Program-made: the position numbers and the translations under genes
Notes under the pieces: model-generated
What the model was told of the DNA's origin: nothing
Database searches by the model: none
What the model saw: only the letters and a program-made list of their open reading frames with translations
In this document: positions 5,062 through 10,417 of the stretch, piece by piece
Layout of the letters: the number at the start of each line of letters is the position of its first letter
How positions within the stretch are numbered: the first letter of the stretch is position 1
Assembly (NCBI GenBank): GCA_905215195.1
Contig: CAJMPF010000039.1
Coordinates: 1 to 10,417, forward strand
Length of the DNA: 10,417 nt
Direction of reading: 5' to 3'
DNA from: an uncultured bacterium
GTDB taxonomy: Bacteria; Actinomycetota; Coriobacteriia; Coriobacteriales; Coriobacteriaceae

Positions 5062-5772
5062 TTGTCCCAGCTCGAGAAATGCGATCGCCGGTCCCTTCGC
5101 TCGCAGCGTGCCCTTCGCCAGGCACTTGCCAGCGAGCTTGCCGAAAGCGGCGACCTTTCGCGCATTAACGTCGCGTCGCTCACCGAGCGTGCCGGTCTTA
5201 CGCGCCGTACGTTCTATTCGCACTACCGCGATATTCCCGACTTTATCAACCAGATTGAGGACGGCCTGTTGGCTGAGATTCGTGAGCGCGTGGAGCTCAT
5301 CACCGCAGCTCAGCTGCCCGATCTTTACCGTAACATCGACGAGCTCGAACCGGCGCCCGGCTCAGTTGAGCTGCTGCGCTATCTTGCGGCAAATCGCGAT
5401 CTTATTGGTGCCCTGCTAGGCCCTGGCGGCGACCCCGCCTTTATTAAAAAGATCATCGATACCGCGCGTGAGGCCGTAGTGCCTCGTGCACAGACGGGCA
5501 TTTTGGGCCTGGCGCTGGGCACGTTCTTTGACTACTACGTCACCTACGTCGTGAGCGCCGAGGTCGGCATGATTCAGCGCTGGTTTGAGCGCGGGCTCAC
5601 CGAATCGCCTGAGGCCATGGCGCGCATTATGACGGTACTCGCTTTTGTGCGTCCTGGTGACCTGTATGGCCAACCCATCGATATCAACGTGCCGGAATAC
5701 GGCATGAAGCTATTGAACCTGCAGCTCGAGGACACGGCCGACACCGCCGCAGCCGTCGAGTCCAACAACTAA
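5062..5772 (+). CDS. TetR/AcrR-family transcriptional regulator
   Basis: A 236-residue DNA-binding regulator. The N-terminal domain (about residues 9-65) has the TetR helix-turn-helix, with INVASLTERAGLTRRTFYSHY at about 35-55 as the signature. The rest is an all-helical ligand-binding and dimerisation domain of no recognised specificity. The start is TTG at 5062 after AAGGAGG (5051-5057); no in-frame ATG or GTG lies near the start, and this start keeps the whole DNA-binding domain. Operator-like dyads lie immediately upstream, suggesting it represses itself. Its stop is 11 bases before the giant activase gene, which has its own AGAGGAGAG site, so the two are very likely one operon and the activase its main target. 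The inducer is unknown. An acyl-CoA or related metabolite would be logical given the neighbour, but nothing in the sequence shows it. Confidence 0.92.
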   Translation: MSQLEKCDRRSLRSQRALRQALASELAESGDLSRINVASLTERAGLTRRTFYSHYRDIPDFINQIEDGLLAEIRERVELITAAQLPDLYRNIDELEPAPGSVELLRYLAANRDLIGALLGPGGDPAFIKKIIDTAREAVVPRAQTGILGLALGTFFDYYVTYVVSAEVGMIQRWFERGLTESPEAMARIMTVLAFVRPGDLYGQPIDINVPEYGMKLLNLQLEDTADTAAAVESNN

Positions 5773-5783
5773 GAGGAGAGACA

Positions 5784-8700
5784 ATGAGCAAACTCGTCGA
5801 GGGCATTAAGGACCGTATGGTCGCTGCCGCACGCGAGGCCGCACCCGCCGTGGTGGATGCCGCGCAGAAGGCCGCGACCGCGGCTGTCGAAAAAGTCGCT
5901 GAGGCAGTTGCCGATGCCAAGAACGCGGCAGGGGAGACGTCCGTCGCTAGCGAGCCCGCCATCGCCGCTGAGCCCGTAGCCGCCGCCCACGCCCCCGAAG
6001 GCGCGATCTTCAACCCTGAGAACGCTCGTGGCAACCTGCACCTGGGCATCGACGTGGGCTCTACCACCGTTAAGCTCGCTGTGCTCAACGACGACAACCA
6101 GATTGTCTACGCCAAGTACCAGCGCCACCACACCGACGTCCGTGCCTGCGCCCGCGACCTGTTCGAGGGCGCTGCGACCGTGCTGCCGACGGCCCAGATG
6201 ACCTGCGCCATTACCGGCTCGGGCGGCCTGCTGCTGTCCCAGTGGCTCGATTTGGAGTTTGTTCAGGAGGTCATCGCCAGCAAGCGTGCCGTCGAGACCC
6301 TCATCCCGGCCACCGATGTCGCCATCGAGCTGGGCGGCGAGGACGCCAAGATCATCTACTTCGACAACGGGATCGAGCAGCGCATGAACGGCACCTGCGC
6401 CGGCGGCACGGGCGCGTTCATCGACCAGATGGCCACTCTGCTGCACACCGACGCCAGCGGCCTCAACGAGCTCGCGGCCAACGCCACCACCATCTATCCC
6501 ATCGCCAGCCGCTGCGGCGTTTTTGCCAAGACCGACGTCCAGCCGCTGCTCAACGAGGGTGCCCGCCCCGAGGACGTGGCCGCCTCCATCTTCCAGGCTG
6601 TCGTGACCCAGACCATCTCGGGCCTGGCGTGCGGCCGTCCCATCCGCGGCAACGTCGCCTTTCTGGGCGGCCCGCTGCAGTATCTCTCCGAGCTGCGCCA
6701 CCGCTTCTACCTCACGCTCAACCTGGACGAGGAGCACCGCATTGTGCCCCAAAACGCCCACCTGTTTGTGGCGAGCGGCGCCGCCATGGCGCACGAGTCC
6801 AATAAACTCAGCACGTTCCCGCAGCTCATCGAGGCCATCGACAGCTTGGGTGATACGCAGGGTGCCGAGGTCGAGCGCCTGGATCCGCTCTTTGCCACCG
6901 ACGAGGACTTTGCCGAGTTCAAGACCCGCCACGACCAGGAAGTCGTTCCCAAGGGCAAGCTCGACGGCTACACCGGTCGCGTGTTCATCGGCATCGACGC
7001 CGGCTCCACCACCATGAAGGCCGCGCTCGTGGGCGAGGACGGTCAGCTGCTGCACACCTGGTACGGCAACAACAATGGCGACATCCTGGGCACGGCCAAG
7101 GTCATCATGGCCGATTTCTACAACCACATCCCCGCCGGCTGCACTATCGGCCACGTGACTACCACGGGCTACGGCGAGGCGCTGCTCATCGAGGCCCTCA
7201 AAGCCGATTCCGGCGAGATCGAGACCGTTGCGCACCTGCGCGGCGCCAAGGCATTCCTGCCCGGCGTCGAGTTTATTCTGGACATTGGCGGCCAGGACAT
7301 GAAGTGCCTGCGCGTCAAGGACGGCGTTATCGAGCACATCATGCTCAACGAGGCCTGCTCGTCGGGTTGCGGTAGCTTTATCGAGAGCTTCGCCGTCTCT
7401 ATGAACATGGACGTGCGCGCGTTCGCCGATGCCGCCATCCATGCCAAGGCCCCCGTCGACCTGGGCAGCCGCTGCACGGTCTTTATGAACTCGCGCGTCA
7501 AGCAGGCGCAAAAGGAAGGCGCCACGGTGGGCGACATCGCGGCCGGCCTGTCCTATTCCGTCATCAAGAACGCCCTGTTCAAGGTCATTAAGCTGCGCGA
7601 CCCCAAGGAGATCGGCAGCCAGGTGATCGTCCAGGGCGGCACCTTTATGTCCGATGCCACGCTGCGCGCATTTGAGCAGCTCACCGGCGTTCATGCCGTG
7701 CGTCCCGACATCGCCGGCTGCATGGGCGCCTACGGTGCGGCCCTGCTCGCCCGCGATCGCGCCGGCGCCGACGGCACCTCGACCATTCTTTCTGCCGAGG
7801 ACATCGCGCACCTTACCGTGACGCAAAAGCATGTCCGCTGCGGCCGTTGCTCTAACAACTGCCAGCTCACCGTCAACGACTTTGGCGGCGGCAGGCGCTT
7901 CATTACCGGCAACCGCTGCGAGAAGGGCGCCGGCCACAAAAAGCAGAAGACTGAGGCCCCCAACCTTTTCAAAAAGAAAAACGAGCTGCTCTTTAACCGC
8001 GAGATCCTGAGTCCCGACGAGGCCCCGCGCGGCACCGTGGGTATCCCGCGCGCACTCAACATGTACGAGAACTACCCCTTCTGGCACGCGTTCTTTACGC
8101 GCCTGGGCTTTAGCGTGCAGCTGTCCGACCAGTCGAGCAAGAAGACCTACCAGGCGGGCATCGAGTCCATGCCGTCCGAGAGCGTGTGCTACCCGGCAAA
8201 GATGAGCCACGGCCATGTGATGAACCTCATCGACCGCGATGTCGACTTCATCTGGATGCCGTGCGTGCGCTGGGAGCGCAAGGAGGATCCGACGGCTGGC
8301 AACTGTTACAACTGCCCCATCGTCATGAGCTACCCCACGGCGCTGGCGCTCAACATCGACGAGATCCGCGAGCAGAACATCGAGTTCCTGTATCCGTTTG
8401 TGCCGTATCACGATAAGACCGAGCTTAAGCGCCGTCTGTACCAGGTGCTCGCCGTCGACCGTGTGGCCGATGCTGAGGCCGGTCGCGGTCGCGTGCGTGG
8501 ACCCAAGATCACGCGCTCCGAGGTCGATGCCGCCGTCAACGCTGCTTTTGAGGCCGATGCGCGTTTCCACGAGGATATCCAGACCATGGGCGAGGAGGCT
8601 CTTAAGTGGGTCGAGGACCATGGCGGTCACGGCATCGTGCTCGCCGGTCGTCCCTACCATAACGACCCCGAGATCAACCACGCCCTGCCCGAACTTATCT

Positions 8701-10417
8701 CGAGCTTTGGCTTTGCGGTCTTTACCGAGGATTCGCTTGCGCATCTGGTAAAGCCCGAGCGTCCGATTCGCGTCGTCGACCAGTGGATGTACCACAGCCG
8801 CCTGTACGCCGTCGCCCGTTTTGTGACGATGCGCAACGACCTGGACCTGATCCAGCTCAATTCCTTCGGCTGCGGCCTGGACGCTCTGACCACCGATCAG
8901 GTGCAGGAGATTCTGGAGGCCAGCGGCAAGATCTACACCGTGCTCAAGATCGACGAGGTATCCAACCTGGGTGCCGCGCGCATCCGCATCCGCTCGCTCA
9001 TGGCAGCGCTCAAGGACCAGGAGGCCGAGCGCCTGGCAGAGGCCACGGCCGCGGGCGAGGCCTACGAGCAGGGCGATGCTGCGCCGGTGGCTCCCTCCAC
9101 GGACGCTCCCGCGTTCGCGAGCCGCAAGTACACGTTCGAGGCGCAGCGTGAGAGCGCCTCGACCGCGTGGCCCAAGGTGCCCTTTACCGAGCAGATGCGC
9201 GAGGAGGGCTACACCATCCTGTGCCCGCAGATGGCGCCGATCCACTTTGACCTGGTCAAAGAGGTGTTCCGTGGTGCTGGCTACAACTTGGAGCTGCTGC
9301 CCTCGACTGACCACGACGCCGTCGAGGCCGGCCTGCGCTATGTGAATAACGACATTTGCTACCCGTCGATCCTGGTGACGGGCCAGATTATGGAGGCCAT
9401 CGAGAGCGGTCGGTACGACCTGTCCAAGACCGCCGTGGTTATCAGCCAGACCGGCGGCGCCTGCCGTGCCACCAACTACATCGCACTCATCCGCAAGGCA
9501 CTGCGCGAGAGCGGTCACCCCGAGATTCCGGTAATCTCGCTTTCGGCCGTGGCGCTCGGCGAGGACAACCCCGGCTTTAAGATTACGCCGGCGCTACTTA
9601 AGCAGGCAGTCTACGCGGTGCTCTTTGGTGACGTGATGATGCAGATGCTCTACCGCTGCCGCCCGTACGAGGCAACGCCCGGTGCCGCCAACGCGCTCTA
9701 CGAGGAGTACATGGCGCGCGCCCGCAAGCTGGCACCTAAGTTCAACAGGCACAACTACACCAAGCTTGCGCGTGAGGCCATCCGCGCGTTCGACACCATG
9801 CCGCTCGTGGGCGAGGGCACCAAGCCACGCGTGGGCGTGGTCGGCGAGATTCTGGTCAAGTTCCATCCCACGGCCAACAACCACGTGGTCGATGTCATTG
9901 AGCGCGAGGGCTGCGAGGCCGTGGTGCCGGGCCTGCTCGACTTCTTCCTGTACTCCATGAGCAACGCCGAGCTGCAGAAGGACGAGCTGGGTAGCGCTGC
10001 TACAACGCGCGCGGGCATGCAGGCGCTCATCAAGCTCGTGGACTGGATGCGCACGCCGGTGGAGGAGATGCTCGAAAAGTCCCGCCGCTTTGAGGCGCCC
10101 GAGCGCATCGGCACCATGGCGGACAAGGCCCGCACGGTGCTCTCGGTGTGCAACAACATGGGCGAAGGCTGGTTGCTCACGGCTGAGATGCTCGACCTGA
10201 TCGACCACGGCGCGCCCAACATCATCTGCACGCAGCCCTTTGCGTGCCTGCCCAACCACGTGGTGGGCAAGGCCGTGATCAAGGAGCTGCGCCGTCAGCA
10301 CCCCGAGAGCAACATCGTCGCGGTGGACTACGACCCCGGCGCGTCCGAGGTCAACCAGCTCAACCGCATCAAGCTCATGATCGCGGTGGCGAAGAGCAAC
10401 CTGGCCGACAAGGAGGC
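5784..10417 (+). CDS. Giant fused acyl-CoA dehydratase activase-related protein (two BadF/HgdC ATPase modules, DUF2229, dehydratase-like C-terminus), 3' end outside window
   Basis: At least 1544 residues, open at the window edge. Residues 1-85 are an Ala-rich helical extension. ATPase module 1 (about 86-330) has IDVGSTT with D90, cysteines C205 and C244, and FLGGPL (293-298). Module 2 (about 400-650) has IDAGSTT with D405, C525 and C564, and VQGGTF (616-621). A CGRCSNNC...NRCEKG segment follows (C686, C689, C693, C712). DUF2229 starts near 752 (VGIPRALNMYE) and includes ESVCYPAKMSHGH (C802) and NSFGCGLDA. After an Ala/Pro-rich linker (about 1085-1113), the C-terminal region (from about 1140) resembles 2-hydroxyacyl-CoA dehydratase components, with C1147, NDICYPS (C1192), GGACRATNY (C1227) and CTQPFACLPNH (C1482, C1488). 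The family couples ATP hydrolysis to transfer of one low-potential electron through a [4Fe-4S] cluster. The start ATG has AGAGGAGAG upstream. Family members usually run 1400-1450 residues; the extension and linker account for much of the excess. The DYDPGASEVNQLNRIK block at the end suggests little is missing. The physiological acceptor is unknown. Confidence 0.93.
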   Translation, partial: MSKLVEGIKDRMVAAAREAAPAVVDAAQKAATAAVEKVAEAVADAKNAAGETSVASEPAIAAEPVAAAHAPEGAIFNPENARGNLHLGIDVGSTTVKLAVLNDDNQIVYAKYQRHHTDVRACARDLFEGAATVLPTAQMTCAITGSGGLLLSQWLDLEFVQEVIASKRAVETLIPATDVAIELGGEDAKIIYFDNGIEQRMNGTCAGGTGAFIDQMATLLHTDASGLNELAANATTIYPIASRCGVFAKTDVQPLLNEGARPEDVAASIFQAVVTQTISGLACGRPIRGNVAFLGGPLQYLSELRHRFYLTLNLDEEHRIVPQNAHLFVASGAAMAHESNKLSTFPQLIEAIDSLGDTQGAEVERLDPLFATDEDFAEFKTRHDQEVVPKGKLDGYTGRVFIGIDAGSTTMKAALVGEDGQLLHTWYGNNNGDILGTAKVIMADFYNHIPAGCTIGHVTTTGYGEALLIEALKADSGEIETVAHLRGAKAFLPGVEFILDIGGQDMKCLRVKDGVIEHIMLNEACSSGCGSFIESFAVSMNMDVRAFADAAIHAKAPVDLGSRCTVFMNSRVKQAQKEGATVGDIAAGLSYSVIKNALFKVIKLRDPKEIGSQVIVQGGTFMSDATLRAFEQLTGVHAVRPDIAGCMGAYGAALLARDRAGADGTSTILSAEDIAHLTVTQKHVRCGRCSNNCQLTVNDFGGGRRFITGNRCEKGAGHKKQKTEAPNLFKKKNELLFNREILSPDEAPRGTVGIPRALNMYENYPFWHAFFTRLGFSVQLSDQSSKKTYQAGIESMPSESVCYPAKMSHGHVMNLIDRDVDFIWMPCVRWERKEDPTAGNCYNCPIVMSYPTALALNIDEIREQNIEFLYPFVPYHDKTELKRRLYQVLAVDRVADAEAGRGRVRGPKITRSEVDAAVNAAFEADARFHEDIQTMGEEALKWVEDHGGHGIVLAGRPYHNDPEINHALPELISSFGFAVFTEDSLAHLVKPERPIRVVDQWMYHSRLYAVARFVTMRNDLDLIQLNSFGCGLDALTTDQVQEILEASGKIYTVLKIDEVSNLGAARIRIRSLMAALKDQEAERLAEATAAGEAYEQGDAAPVAPSTDAPAFASRKYTFEAQRESASTAWPKVPFTEQMREEGYTILCPQMAPIHFDLVKEVFRGAGYNLELLPSTDHDAVEAGLRYVNNDICYPSILVTGQIMEAIESGRYDLSKTAVVISQTGGACRATNYIALIRKALRESGHPEIPVISLSAVALGEDNPGFKITPALLKQAVYAVLFGDVMMQMLYRCRPYEATPGAANALYEEYMARARKLAPKFNRHNYTKLAREAIRAFDTMPLVGEGTKPRVGVVGEILVKFHPTANNHVVDVIEREGCEAVVPGLLDFFLYSMSNAELQKDELGSAATTRAGMQALIKLVDWMRTPVEEMLEKSRRFEAPERIGTMADKARTVLSVCNNMGEGWLLTAEMLDLIDHGAPNIICTQPFACLPNHVVGKAVIKELRRQHPESNIVAVDYDPGASEVNQLNRIKLMIAVAKSNLADKE

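Noticed and set aside
4743..5183. 146-residue minus-strand open frame (and an overlapping one at 4858-5223)
   Set aside because: Both overlap the 5' end of the tetR gene, run through the palindrome and operator region, lack ribosome binding sites and show no known domain. A shorter start near 4874 also lacks a ribosome binding site.
5769..9518. 1249-residue minus-strand open frame
   Set aside because: It is in exact antisense codon register with the activase gene, whose domains and motifs run through the entire region. The translated product shows no recognisable family, and there is no ribosome binding site or independent support.
9594..10301. 235-residue minus-strand open frame
   Set aside because: It is a continuation of the same antisense shadow after a single CTA codon in the sense gene.

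Overview
The window looks like chromosome from a GC-rich actinobacterium of the gut class Coriobacteriia, most likely Collinsella or a close relative. This is inferred from high GC with strong third-position GC bias, strong AGGAGG-type ribosome binding sites, GTG and TTG starts, the gene families present, and short palindromic intergenic repeats of a kind I associate with that group. All supported genes lie on the + strand. No tRNA, rRNA, CRISPR array, transposase or phage gene was seen. No gap between genes exceeds 300 bases.

Region 1 (1-1588): an HD-domain protein and a multi-pass membrane protein of the CmpB/'putative ABC transporter type IV' family, 3 bases apart and probably co-transcribed. 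Region 2 (1589-3605): a nitrogen module, an Amt ammonium channel followed by a PII (GlnK/GlnB) protein. A 106-base imperfect inverted repeat separates them, and direct repeats precede amt. The PII protein has Leu where the tyrosine modified in other bacteria (Tyr51) should be. Region 3 (3576-4504): a Cof-type HAD phosphatase with its own promoter, which overlaps the stem-loop that ends the PII gene.

Region 4 (4505-4969) is the most unusual part. Two copies of a TGTGACAAAGGGGACAGCCCC-type palindrome bracket about 400 bases. Between them is a 41-residue peptide with one membrane segment and an Arg/Lys-rich tail. A hairpin that would bury its ribosome binding site ends exactly at its start codon, and a plausible opposing promoter lies downstream. 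The arrangement resembles a type I (RNA-regulated) small membrane toxin locus; this is inference.

Region 5 (4992-10417): a TetR-family regulator with operator-like dyads in its promoter region, then, 11 bases later, a giant gene open to the window end (at least 1544 codons). It fuses two BadF/HgdC-type ATPase (activase) modules, a four-cysteine segment, a DUF2229 domain and a C-terminal 2-hydroxyacyl-CoA dehydratase-like region. The regulator and giant gene probably form one operon, with the TetR protein controlling an ATP-driven low-potential electron-transfer system. The dehydratase or other electron acceptor it would serve is not identifiable here.
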